A DNA stretch of 64,000 bases, taken from positions 8,308,001 to 8,372,000 of the forward strand of contig NZ_CP016793.1 of the NCBI RefSeq assembly GCF_001701025.1, given 5' to 3'. The position numbers and the translations under genes were made by a program. Source of the DNA: Lentzea guizhouensis (GTDB taxonomy: Bacteria; Actinomycetota; Actinomycetes; Mycobacteriales; Pseudonocardiaceae). Positions 41,732 to 49,427 of the stretch are shown one piece after another. The notes below the pieces were generated by a model. That model saw nothing but the letters and a program-made list of their open reading frames with translations, searched no databases and had not been told where the DNA came from. Each line of letters opens with the position of its first letter. Position 1 is the first letter of the stretch.

Positions 41732-43242
41732 GCGGCGTGTCCTTCCATGACCAGGTCGAGGACCCGGGACTCGTCGATCTCGTCGGCAGGCCCGTCGTGG
41801 ACCACCCGGCCCTCGCGCACCACGAGGACCCGGTCGGCCAGCCCCAGGACCTCCTCCACGTCGCTCGACACGACGACCACGGCCACTCCCCTGGTGGCCA
41901 GCTCGCGGATCAGCTCGTAGATCTCGTTGCGCGCACCCACGTCGACCCCGCGCGTGGGTTCGTCCAGCAGCAGCACCCGGCACTCCCGCAGCAGCCACCG
42001 GGCGAGCACGACCTTCTGCTGGTTGCCGCCGGACAGCCCGCGCACCACGCGGTCCACCCCGGCCGGGCGCACGTCCAGCGCCGCGGTGAGGGCGGCCGAG
42101 CGGGTGCGTTCGGCGCGGTCGTCGAGGAACCCGAACCGCGCGAACGACGACATCGACGACATGGTGATGTTGCGGTAGACGGCCTGGTCCAGCAGCAGTC
42201 CCTGGCTCTTGCGCTCCTCCGGGCACAGCCCCATGCCCGCGCGCACCGCCGGTCCGACGCCACCGCGCCGCAACGGCCTGCCGTCCACCTCGACGGTGCC
42301 GCCGACCCGTTTCCGGGCGCCGTAGACGGTCTCCACGATCTCCGAGCGGCCCGACCCGACGAGCCCGGCGAGCCCGACCACCTCACCGGCGCGGACCGTG
42401 AGGTCCACGTCGCGGAAGCGGTCGCCGTCGGTCAGCCCGCGCACCACCAGCACCTCCGGCGCGGCGGGGTCGACCGGTGGCCGGTCGGGGTAGACGTTGT
42501 CGATGTCGCGCCCGGTCATCAACGCGATCAGCTCCGCGGTGCGCACCTCGCGCGCGGGCAGGCCGGTCGCGACGGTGCGGCCGTCCTTGAGCACGGTGAC
42601 CCGGTCGCCGATCTCCCTGATCTCGGCGAGCCGGTGGGAGATGTAGACGACGGCCACTCCCTGGGCGGTCAGCTCGCGGATGATGCCGAAGAGCACCCGC
42701 ACCTCGTCCGGGTCGAGCACGGCCGACGGCTCGTCCATGATCAGCAGCTGGCCGTCCAGCGACAGCGCCCGCGCCATGCTGACGACCTGCTGGTGGGCCA
42801 CGGACAACCGGCCGACGTCCCGGTCCGGCGCGATGTCGGGGTGGCCCAGCCGGTCGAGCAGCGCGCGGGTCCTGCGGCGGGCCTCGGCCCGCCGGGTGAA
42901 GCCCGCAGTGGACAGTTCGTGCCCGAGGAAGACGTTGTCGGCCACCGAGAGACCCGCGACCAGGTCGAGCTCCTGGTAGATGGCGGCCACCCCGCTGCGC
43001 ATCGCGGCGGTGGGGTTGCCGAACGACACGACCTCGCCGCGCCAGCGGATCTCGCCCTCGTCGGGGCGGTGAGCGCCGGACAGGACCTTGATCAGCGTCG
43101 ACTTGCCGGCCCCGTTCTGCCCGAGCAGGCAGTGCACCTCACCCGCGCGGACGTCGAAGTCCACCCCGCCCAGGGCCGTCACACCGGGGAAGCGCTTGAC
43201 CAGACCCCGGACCGACAGCAGAGCCGCTGCCGGGACCGTCAT
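41728..43242 (-). CDS. Sugar ABC importer ATPase (RbsA type)
   Basis: A 504-residue ATPase with two nucleotide-binding domains, as usual for ribose/galactose-type importers. The first has Walker A GQNGAGKST, IYQELDLVAGLSVADNVFLG and Walker B MDEPSAVL; the second has GLVGSGRSEIVE, LSGGNQQKVVLARWL and LLLDEPTRGVDVG. ATG 43242 is chosen over a GTG six codons upstream because GGGAG lies eight bases before it. It is the first gene of the importer-dehydrogenase-isomerase-synthase operon. The gene is intact here, unlike its paralogue at 18831. Confidence 0.93.
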   Translation of the reverse strand: MTVPAAALLSVRGLVKRFPGVTALGGVDFDVRAGEVHCLLGQNGAGKSTLIKVLSGAHRPDEGEIRWRGEVVSFGNPTAAMRSGVAAIYQELDLVAGLSVADNVFLGHELSTAGFTRRAEARRRTRALLDRLGHPDIAPDRDVGRLSVAHQQVVSMARALSLDGQLLIMDEPSAVLDPDEVRVLFGIIRELTAQGVAVVYISHRLAEIREIGDRVTVLKDGRTVATGLPAREVRTAELIALMTGRDIDNVYPDRPPVDPAAPEVLVVRGLTDGDRFRDVDLTVRAGEVVGLAGLVGSGRSEIVETVYGARKRVGGTVEVDGRPLRRGGVGPAVRAGMGLCPEERKSQGLLLDQAVYRNITMSSMSSFARFGFLDDRAERTRSAALTAALDVRPAGVDRVVRGLSGGNQQKVVLARWLLRECRVLLLDEPTRGVDVGARNEIYELIRELATRGVAVVVVSSDVEEVLGLADRVLVVREGRVVHDGPADEIDESRVLDLVMEGHAA

Positions 43243-43361
43243 CCGGTCACTCCCGTCCACAGCCGACCAGGCACGCGACCGCGCACAGGTGAGCCAACCA
43301 TCGAGTCCTCCGAGCCCGGCAACCGCTGTGCCAACAAGAAAATCAAGCCTTCCGAACCGTC

Positions 43362-43390
43362 AACCTAAGTTCGGTCCGACCTGCGGACAA
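43362..43390 (-). promoter_or_regulatory. Promoter of the second importer operon
   Basis: On the minus strand: TTGTCC (43390-43385), a 17-base spacer that holds GGTCGGACC, then TAGGTT (43367-43362). It leaves a leader of roughly 110 bases before the ATPase gene. A short inverted repeat (TGACCGG-AGG-CCGGTCA, 43428-43444) lies further upstream. Confidence 0.5.
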
Positions 43391-43427
43391 GGCTGTGGAG
43401 GTGGCACATATCGGCCAATTTTTCCCT

Positions 43428-43444
43428 TGACCGGAGGCCGGTCA
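43428..43444. repeat. Short inverted repeat between PfpI and importer genes
   Basis: Seven-base arms (TGACCGG/CCGGTCA) around three bases. It lies past the PfpI stop and above the importer promoter. In the PfpI direction it is followed by an A-run, not a T-run, so a regulator site is as likely as a terminator. Confidence 0.4.
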
Positions 43445-43523
43445 GGAGCGATGGCGACACGCGTCCGCCGCGGCCTGGGAGCCGTCACCGACCGCGGCGG
43501 ACGTGCGGTTCCAGTGTGGAGGA

Positions 43524-44084
43524 TCAGCTGCCGTTCGTCTTCGCGAGAACGCGCAGGAATGCCTTGGACCACTGGGGCAGGTCCGGCCAGCCGCGGCAGG
43601 AGACCATCACGCCGTCCACGACGTCCGGCCCGTCGGCGAAGGTGCCGCCGGCCTGCTCGACATCGGCCCGCAGCGGCGGGTAGGCGGCCGTCGTCCTGCC
43701 GCGCAGCAGGCCCAGCGCCGCCGGGACCTGCGGGCCGTGGCAGATCGTCCCGACCGGGCGGTCGTGGGCGAAGAAGTGCTGGACGATCCGGGCCACCTCC
43801 GGGTCCGTGCGGATGTACTCCGGCGCCCGGCCGCCCGGGATCACCAGCGCGTCGAACTCCTCAGGCCGCACGTCCGCGAACGCCAGGTCCACGGGCAGCC
43901 GGCGGCCGGGTTTCTCCGTGTAGGCGTCACACCCCGGTTCGAAGTCGTGCACCACCAGCTGGACCGGACGTGTGCTGGGCGCGGCCACCACGACCTCGTG
44001 GTCGTCCTCCCGCAACCGGAACAGCGGGTACATCGAGTCGAGCTCCTCGGCCGCGTCGCCCACCAGCATCAGCACTCGTGCCAT
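43524..44084 (-). CDS. DJ-1/PfpI-family protein
   Basis: A 186-residue class I glutamine-amidotransferase-like protein of the DJ-1/PfpI superfamily. It has the nucleophile elbow with Cys in TICHGPQV, the upstream Glu in AEELDSMYP and the VIPGGRAPEYI strand-loop. Family members are proteases, glyoxalases or stress proteins; which applies is unclear. ATG 44084 is chosen over a GTG two codons upstream because GAGGAG fits it best. It is transcribed alone, between the second importer operon and the divergent SGNH esterase. Confidence 0.9.
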   Translation of the reverse strand: MARVLMLVGDAAEELDSMYPLFRLREDDHEVVVAAPSTRPVQLVVHDFEPGCDAYTEKPGRRLPVDLAFADVRPEEFDALVIPGGRAPEYIRTDPEVARIVQHFFAHDRPVGTICHGPQVPAALGLLRGRTTAAYPPLRADVEQAGGTFADGPDVVDGVMVSCRGWPDLPQWSKAFLRVLAKTNGS

Positions 44085-44411
44085 GCGCACTCCTCATCAC
44101 CATCGACTGCGGACACGGTGGTCCTGCGGCGGAGGTGTCGGCGACACCGGACGATTCGCGTCCACAATGGACTAAATGGTCGTCGGCAGAACACGTTCCA
44201 CGGTAGGACCGCCACCACTCCCGGTCAACAGGCCGAGGTGGCAGATGCAGGCCATCTCCGCCACCGCCGGAAGGCAGCGCGAAACACACCTCCGGCCCCC
44301 GCCCGGCACACAGGTGTTTCGGCGATTTCCCTTGTGTCACTTCATTGACGGCGTCGCCGCACCCCTCCTAGGTTCGATTCCGAACGCCATCCACGGCGAA
44401 GGGTTGGGACA
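44085..44411. other. 327-base divergent intergenic region
   Basis: This gap separates the leftward PfpI gene and the rightward SGNH esterase gene. It contains the esterase promoter at 44345-44374. I see no convincing promoter for PfpI, no gene and no strong hairpin. Confidence 0.5.
44345..44374 (+). promoter_or_regulatory. Promoter of the SGNH esterase gene
   Basis: TTGACG (44345-44350), an 18-base spacer and TAGGTT (44369-44374), 37 bases before the ATG. This is close to the actinobacterial housekeeping consensus and leaves a short leader with a GAAGGG ribosome site. Confidence 0.65.
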
Positions 44412-45677
44412 ATGCGCAGACGGTCGTTCCTCGGTGCCGCGGCCGTCACGGTCGTCGCCGGATCCACCAGCACCGCGGAGGCGAGCACGCCACGGCGGGC
44501 TCGCGAACGCTGGGTCGGCACGTGGGCGTCGATGCCCCAGCTGACCGAGCCCCACAACATGCCGCCGGCGCCGTTCACCCAGGACGGGCTCGTGCTCGCG
44601 AACGCGACGCTGCGCCAGACCGTCCGGGTGACGATCGGCGGGCGGCGGCTGCGGTTGCGCTTCTCCAACGCGTTCGGCGGCGCGACCTTGCCGATCACCG
44701 CGGTCACCGTCGCGCTCCCCGCGGGGGGCCGGGCCGGCGTGAGCGCCGTCGAGCCCGGTTCGGTACGCCGGGTGACGTTCAACGGCTCGCCCTCCGCGGA
44801 CCTCACGCCCGGCATGCTCGTGGTGTCCGACCCGCTCGACTTCCCGCTGACCGCCGGGTCGAACCTCACCGTCACCACGTACCTCGCCACCGGGCAGGCG
44901 TCGAACGACATCACCTCGCACCCCGGTTCGCGCACCACGTCCCACCTCCTGGCCGGCGACCACGTCGACGCCGGCGACCTGCCCGGCGCCACCCCCACCG
45001 ACCACTGGTACTTCCTCAGCGGCGTCGAGGTGCTCGCCGGTGCGGACGCCTCCGCGCTCGTCGTGATCGGCGACTCGCTGACCGACGGCCGCGGTTCCAC
45101 CACCAACGGCAACGACCGCTGGCCGGACCGGCTCGCCGACCGGCTGCGCGCGACCGCCGCACGGCCGCGCGCGGTGCTGAACCAGGCGGCCGGCGGCAAC
45201 CGGGTGCTGGACAACGGCCTGGGCCCGAGCGTGCTGGCGCGGCTCGACCGCGACCTGCTGGCGCAGAGCCGGGTCGAGTGGCTGCTGCTGTTCGAGGGCG
45301 TCAACGACATCGGCACGGCCGCCGCGGACCAGGCGTCCCAGCAGCGCACCGCCGAGCGCCTCATCGCGGGCTACCAGCAGGTCCTCGACCGGGCCCACGC
45401 GCACGACCTGCACGTGTACGGCGCGACGCTGCTCCCGTTCGGCGGCAGCTTCTACGACGACGCCGGCGGGTTCCGCGAGACGGCGCGGCAGGCGGTGAAC
45501 CGGTGGATCCGGACCAGCCGCCGCTTCGACGCCGTGCTCGACTTCGACGCCGTCGTGCGCGACCCGGCCGCGCCGCGACAGCTGCTGACCGCGTTCGACG
45601 TGGGAGACCACCTGCACCTGAACCCGGCCGGTTACCGGGCCCTCGCCGAGGCGGTCCCCCTTCGTCTGTTCCACTGA
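44412..45677 (+). CDS. Secreted SGNH/GDSL hydrolase
   Basis: A 421-residue exported esterase. The N terminus MRRRSFLGAAAVTVVAG has twin arginines and looks Tat-type. A beta-sandwich lead-in domain (about 34-215, starting WVGTWASMPQ) precedes the SGNH domain: block I VIGDSLTDGRG with the catalytic Ser, the Gly block AAGGNRVLDNG, the Asn block EGVNDIG and the Asp/His block DVGDHLHLNPAGY. The family deacetylates polysaccharides or cleaves lipids. Next to the xylan genes a deacetylase role is likely. It converges on the GH43 gene with a shared hairpin between the two stops. Confidence 0.9.
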   Translation: MRRRSFLGAAAVTVVAGSTSTAEASTPRRARERWVGTWASMPQLTEPHNMPPAPFTQDGLVLANATLRQTVRVTIGGRRLRLRFSNAFGGATLPITAVTVALPAGGRAGVSAVEPGSVRRVTFNGSPSADLTPGMLVVSDPLDFPLTAGSNLTVTTYLATGQASNDITSHPGSRTTSHLLAGDHVDAGDLPGATPTDHWYFLSGVEVLAGADASALVVIGDSLTDGRGSTTNGNDRWPDRLADRLRATAARPRAVLNQAAGGNRVLDNGLGPSVLARLDRDLLAQSRVEWLLLFEGVNDIGTAAADQASQQRTAERLIAGYQQVLDRAHAHDLHVYGATLLPFGGSFYDDAGGFRETARQAVNRWIRTSRRFDAVLDFDAVVRDPAAPRQLLTAFDVGDHLHLNPAGYRALAEAVPLRLFH

Positions 45678-45691
45678 TCAGCTCCTGGGCG

Positions 45692-45714
45692 GCCGGTGCC
45701 GTGGCGGCACCGGC
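45692..45714. terminator. Bidirectional hairpin terminator
   Basis: Nine-base perfect arms (GCCGGTGCC at 45692-45700, GGCACCGGC at 45706-45714) with a five-base loop, between the convergent SGNH and GH43 genes and reaching the GH43 stop codon. Confidence 0.6.
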
Positions 45715-47255
45715 TACTCCAGGCCCCGGTAGGTGAAGCTGTCGAAGTCGGCCCACGACTCGCTCGGTGCCCCCTCCGAGGACGCGTACAGTCCGATGTG
45801 GACGCCGGTGAACCCGCCGGCGACCGGCGTGCTCAGCACCCGCCCGTCGAACGGGTCACCGAGCAGCCGCCACCCCTCGGAGCCCGCGGCGACCAGCGCC
45901 TGCACGTCCTGGCCGACCGCCTCCAGGCACAGCCGCACCACGCCCTCCCCCACCGACGTCCGCGCGATCTCCTCGTCCTTGCCGCCGAAGCGGCGCACGA
46001 GGGTGACCTCGCGGTCCGCGCCGAGCAGCAGCCGGACGTGGTGCTCGTCGTTCTGCAGCAGCACCAGGCCCGCCGCCTCCGCCGGTCCGGCCGCCGTGAA
46101 CTCGAGCGCACAAGACGCGTGGAAGCTTCGGTGCTGCTGGCGCCGCACGACGATGCTCGGCGTGACCGGCTCGGTGACCGACTCCGGCCGGACGCGCAGC
46201 CGCAGGTGCCCTGGCCGATCGGTGAGTGAGACGAACGGCTCCTCCGGCGTGCGCAGGAACATCCACGCGAGGTCGAGCTCCGGCGCGTCGAAGTCGTCGG
46301 TCTGCGGCGGCACCGGCCAGGGGTGCGGCAGCAGGTCGGGCACGTCGTAGCTCTCCTCGACCCGGCCGGTGCCGGGGCTGAACACCGGGCCGCCCGCCTC
46401 CCACACCACCGGCACGAGGAACGTCTCGCGGCCGAGGTTGTAGTAGTAGCCGCCGTACGGCCTGGTCGCGAGCAGCACGGCGTACCACTGGCCGTTCTGG
46501 GTGCACACCAGGTCCGCGTGCCCGGCCGCCGCGACCGGGTGGTCGCGGCCGAGGTGGCGGTGGGTCAGCACGGGGTTGAGCGGTGAGCCCCGGTACGGGC
46601 CGGTGACGTGGTCCGCCGTCGCCACGACCACGGAGTGCTCGAAGTCCGTGCCGCCCTCCGCGGTCAGCAGCACGTAGCGGCCGTCCACTTTGTACACGTG
46701 GGGTGCTTCCGGCCAGACCGCGTCCCGCAGCGCGCCGCGCCACACCACGTGCTCGTCACCGACCAGACTGAGGGAGACCGGGTCGAACTCGCGCAGCCAG
46801 ACCTCGGTCTCACCCGGCGGGCGCACCAGCCGGGTCGCCGTCCACCACGCACGGCCGTCGTCGTCGAAGAACAGCGACGGGTCGAACCCGTCCGCCTCCG
46901 GCAACCACGTCGGCTCGGACCACGGACCGGCCGGGTCGGTCGCGGTCACGACGAAGTTGCCGGACTCCCGGTTGCCGTGCACCAACGTGCAGACAACGTA
47001 GAACACCCCGTCGTGGTGCCGGATCGTCGGTGCGTAAAGACCACCGGACGCCGGCACGCCCTGCAACGGCAGCTGCGACGGCCGGTCGAGCACGTGGCCC
47101 AGCAGCCGCCAGTGCACCAAGTCCCGGCTGTGGTGGAGGGGCAGGCCGGGGAAGTACTCGAAGGTCGAGGTCACCAGGTAGTAGTCCGGTCCCACCCGGC
47201 ACACCGAAGGATCGGGGTGCGAGCCGGGCAGGACCGGGTTCGAGAACTGTGCCAA
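45714..47255 (-). CDS. GH43 beta-xylosidase/arabinofuranosidase
   Basis: A 513-residue GH43 enzyme without signal peptide, so probably cytoplasmic. Residues about 5-310 are the five-blade propeller with the base Asp15 (SHPDPSV), Asp125 (GFDPSLFF) and acid Glu183 (WPEAPHVY); residues about 325-513 form the C-terminal beta-sandwich typical of XynB-type beta-xylosidases. It would hydrolyse imported xylo- or arabinoxylo-oligosaccharides. No ATG or GTG is available; TTG at 47255 is chosen because GGGAG precedes it by about seven bases, and the domain starts right there (LAQFSNPVLPG). It follows a GH10 gene by 13 bases and ends the xylan operon. Confidence 0.9.
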   Translation of the reverse strand: MAQFSNPVLPGSHPDPSVCRVGPDYYLVTSTFEYFPGLPLHHSRDLVHWRLLGHVLDRPSQLPLQGVPASGGLYAPTIRHHDGVFYVVCTLVHGNRESGNFVVTATDPAGPWSEPTWLPEADGFDPSLFFDDDGRAWWTATRLVRPPGETEVWLREFDPVSLSLVGDEHVVWRGALRDAVWPEAPHVYKVDGRYVLLTAEGGTDFEHSVVVATADHVTGPYRGSPLNPVLTHRHLGRDHPVAAAGHADLVCTQNGQWYAVLLATRPYGGYYYNLGRETFLVPVVWEAGGPVFSPGTGRVEESYDVPDLLPHPWPVPPQTDDFDAPELDLAWMFLRTPEEPFVSLTDRPGHLRLRVRPESVTEPVTPSIVVRRQQHRSFHASCALEFTAAGPAEAAGLVLLQNDEHHVRLLLGADREVTLVRRFGGKDEEIARTSVGEGVVRLCLEAVGQDVQALVAAGSEGWRLLGDPFDGRVLSTPVAGGFTGVHIGLYASSEGAPSESWADFDSFTYRGLE

Positions 47256-47268
47256 GTGGGGGCTCCCG

Positions 47269-48279
47269 CTAGGGGTTGATGCGGTGGTAGGCGGGCTTCG
47301 GCCGCAGGTCCTCGTCGAACAGGCACGCGTCGTCCTCGCCGGGGAACACACCGGGCACCCACGAGTGCCGGTCGGTGAAGCCCCACGTCGTGAACTCCAC
47401 GCACCGCCGCACGGCGTGGCAGGCGTCCCAGGCCTGCTCGTAGAAGTCGGCCTGCGCCTCGAGCTTCGCCGCGTCGGTCGGCTGCGGGATGCGCACGTCG
47501 GCCTCGGTGATCGCCACGTCGACGCCGAGCCTCGCGAACCGCTCGATGTTCTCCCGCATGGTCGTCGGGAAGCCGTACTGCAGCGCGAGGTGCGTCTGAA
47601 TGCCGACGCCCTCGATCGGCACACCCTTCTTCTTCAACGACCGCACGAGCTCGTACACCGCGTCGCTCTTGGGGTTGATGCCCTCGATGTTGTAGTCGTT
47701 GATGTAGAGCTTGGCCCGCGGGTCGGCCGCGTGCGCCAGCCGGAACGCCTCGGCGATGTAGCCGTCGCCGAGCTTCTGCTGGAACACCGTCTCCCGGCGG
47801 GTGCCGTCCTCGTTGAACGCCTCGATGACGACGTCCCACGCGCGGATCTTGCCCTTGAACCGGCTGACCGTGGTCTTGATGTGCTTCTTGACCGTGCTGC
47901 GCAGCTCACCGGCCTCCAGGTCGTCGACCCAGTCGGGCAGCTGGCTGTGCCACACGAGCGTGTGCCCGCGCACGGACTTCCCGGTCCGCTTGGCATAGCT
48001 CACGATCGCGTCGGCGCCGGACCAGTCGTACTGGCCGCGGGTCGCCTCGACGACGCCCCACTTCATCTCGTTCTCCGGCGTGACGCTGTCGAACTCGCGG
48101 GTCAGCACCGCGCGGTAGTCCGCCTCGTCGGCCAGCGGCCCGGCGGCCACCGCGCTGCCGACCCATCTGTTCGTCGTGTTCTTCAACGGTCCCGCCGCCG
48201 ACGCGGGCACCGCCTGGCTCGCCACCATCACGGCCGCCGCCGCCGCGATCGCGAGGACCCGGGGTAAGCGCAACATCAT
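47269..48279 (-). CDS. Secreted GH10 xylanase-like protein with altered active site
   Basis: A 336-residue exported GH10 protein (signal peptide about 1-29, ASA-A) of minimal length, without a binding module. It keeps the nucleophile Glu259 (AITEADVRI), the acid/base Glu153, His in LVWHSQLPDW and WGFTDRHSW. However, the residue before the acid/base, Asn in nearly all clan GH-A enzymes (WDVVNEA), is Ile152 here (WDVVIEA, codon ATC). The tandem paralogue at 48389 has the normal Asn. Activity may therefore be low or changed. ATG 48279 is chosen (MMLRLPR) for its AAGGAG site. It lies between the paralogue and GH43. Confidence 0.9.
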   Translation of the reverse strand: MMLRLPRVLAIAAAAAVMVASQAVPASAAGPLKNTTNRWVGSAVAAGPLADEADYRAVLTREFDSVTPENEMKWGVVEATRGQYDWSGADAIVSYAKRTGKSVRGHTLVWHSQLPDWVDDLEAGELRSTVKKHIKTTVSRFKGKIRAWDVVIEAFNEDGTRRETVFQQKLGDGYIAEAFRLAHAADPRAKLYINDYNIEGINPKSDAVYELVRSLKKKGVPIEGVGIQTHLALQYGFPTTMRENIERFARLGVDVAITEADVRIPQPTDAAKLEAQADFYEQAWDACHAVRRCVEFTTWGFTDRHSWVPGVFPGEDDACLFDEDLRPKPAYHRINP

Positions 48280-48321
48280 CGTCGCTGTCTCCTTGGTGTG
48301 GTTGCTGCTCCGTGCGGTCCG

Positions 48322-48370
48322 CCCGGTCCTGCCCGGCACCACCGGGAACGGCGTGCCGGGCAGGACCGGG
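48322..48370. terminator. 18-bp perfect hairpin between the two GH10 genes
   Basis: Arms 48322-48339 and 48353-48370 are exact reverse complements with a 13-base loop, starting 18 bases past the stop of the GH10 gene at 48389. It would weaken or stabilise the transcript inside the xylan operon, giving less of the downstream GH10 and GH43. No T-run follows. Confidence 0.65.
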
Positions 48371-48388
48371 TGCGCGGACCGGGTCGGC

Positions 48389-49408
48389 CTAGGGGTTGAT
48401 CCGGCTGTAGGCGGGTTTCGGCCTCAGGTTCGAGTCGAAGAGGCAGGCAGCGCCCTCACCGGGGAAGGTCCCCGGCACCCACGAGTGGCGGTCCGTGTAC
48501 CCCCACGTCGTGAACTCCACGCACCGCGAGACGGCGTGGCACGCGTCCCAGATCTGCTTGTAGTAGTTGGCCTGCTGGTTCAGCTTGGTCGAGTCGACCG
48601 GCAGCTGGACGCGGACGTCGGCCTCGGTGATCGCGATGTCGACGCCGAGCGCGGCCAGCCGTTCGATGTTCTGCCGGAAGCTCGACGGGAAGCCGTACCG
48701 GGTGGCGAGGTGCGTCTGGATGCCGACGCCGTCGATCGGCACACCCTGTTGCTTCAGCGTGCGGACCAGGTTGTAGACCGCGTCGCTCTTGGCGTTGATG
48801 CCCTCGGTGTTGTAGTCGTTGATGTAGAGCTTGGCCGACGGGTCGGCGGCGCGCGCCCAGCGGAACGCGTCGGCGACGAACCCGTCACCCATGCGCGTCT
48901 GGAAGATCGACTGCCTGCGCGAGCCGTTCTCCTCGAAGATCTCGTTGACGACGTCCCACGCGCGGATCTTGCCGCGGTACCGGCCCATCTCGGTGTTGAT
49001 GTGCTGCTGGGTCACGCTGCGCAGCTCGGCGGCACCGAGGTTGTTGAGCCAGCCCGGGTACTGGCTGTGCCACACCAGGGTGTGCCCGCGCACGGACTTC
49101 CCGTTCTGCTGCGCGTAGTTGACGATCGCGTCGGCACCGGACCAGTTGAACTGGCCGCGGTCGGGTTCGACCACGGCCCACTTCATCTCGTTCTCGGGGG
49201 TCACGCTGTCGAACTCGCGGGTCAGCACCGAGCGGTAGTCGGCCTGGCTGCCCAGCGGCCCCGCCGCCACCGCGCTGCCGACCCACCTGGTCGTGATGTC
49301 CTTCAACGGCCCAGCAGCCGAGGCCGGGACCACCTGGCCGGCCGCGATCGCGGCCGCCGCCGCCGCGATCGCGAGCAACCTCGTGGTCCTGGTCGAGTGC
49401 AACTTCAT
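48389..49408 (-). CDS. Secreted GH10 endo-beta-1,4-xylanase
   Basis: A 339-residue exported GH10 enzyme (signal peptide about 1-32). All key residues are in place: Asn155-Glu156 in WDVVNEIF (acid/base), nucleophile Glu262 in AITEADVRV, LVWHSQYPGW and WGYTDRHSW. It cleaves the xylan backbone outside the cell; no binding module is attached. It is a tandem duplicate of the gene at 47269 (the last 40 residues are nearly identical). The ATG has AAGGGAG upstream and lies 19 bases after the GH115 stop. Confidence 0.95.
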   Translation of the reverse strand: MKLHSTRTTRLLAIAAAAAAIAAGQVVPASAAGPLKDITTRWVGSAVAAGPLGSQADYRSVLTREFDSVTPENEMKWAVVEPDRGQFNWSGADAIVNYAQQNGKSVRGHTLVWHSQYPGWLNNLGAAELRSVTQQHINTEMGRYRGKIRAWDVVNEIFEENGSRRQSIFQTRMGDGFVADAFRWARAADPSAKLYINDYNTEGINAKSDAVYNLVRTLKQQGVPIDGVGIQTHLATRYGFPSSFRQNIERLAALGVDIAITEADVRVQLPVDSTKLNQQANYYKQIWDACHAVSRCVEFTTWGYTDRHSWVPGTFPGEGAACLFDSNLRPKPAYSRINP

Positions 49409-49427
49409 CGTCGCTCCCTTGGATTGA

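Noticed and set aside
43180..43200. GGGAAGCGCTTGACC, an AGCGCT-cored stretch near the start of the second ATPase
   Set aside because: It encodes the conserved KRFPG residues of these ATPases and lacks palindromic arms, so chance is the better explanation.
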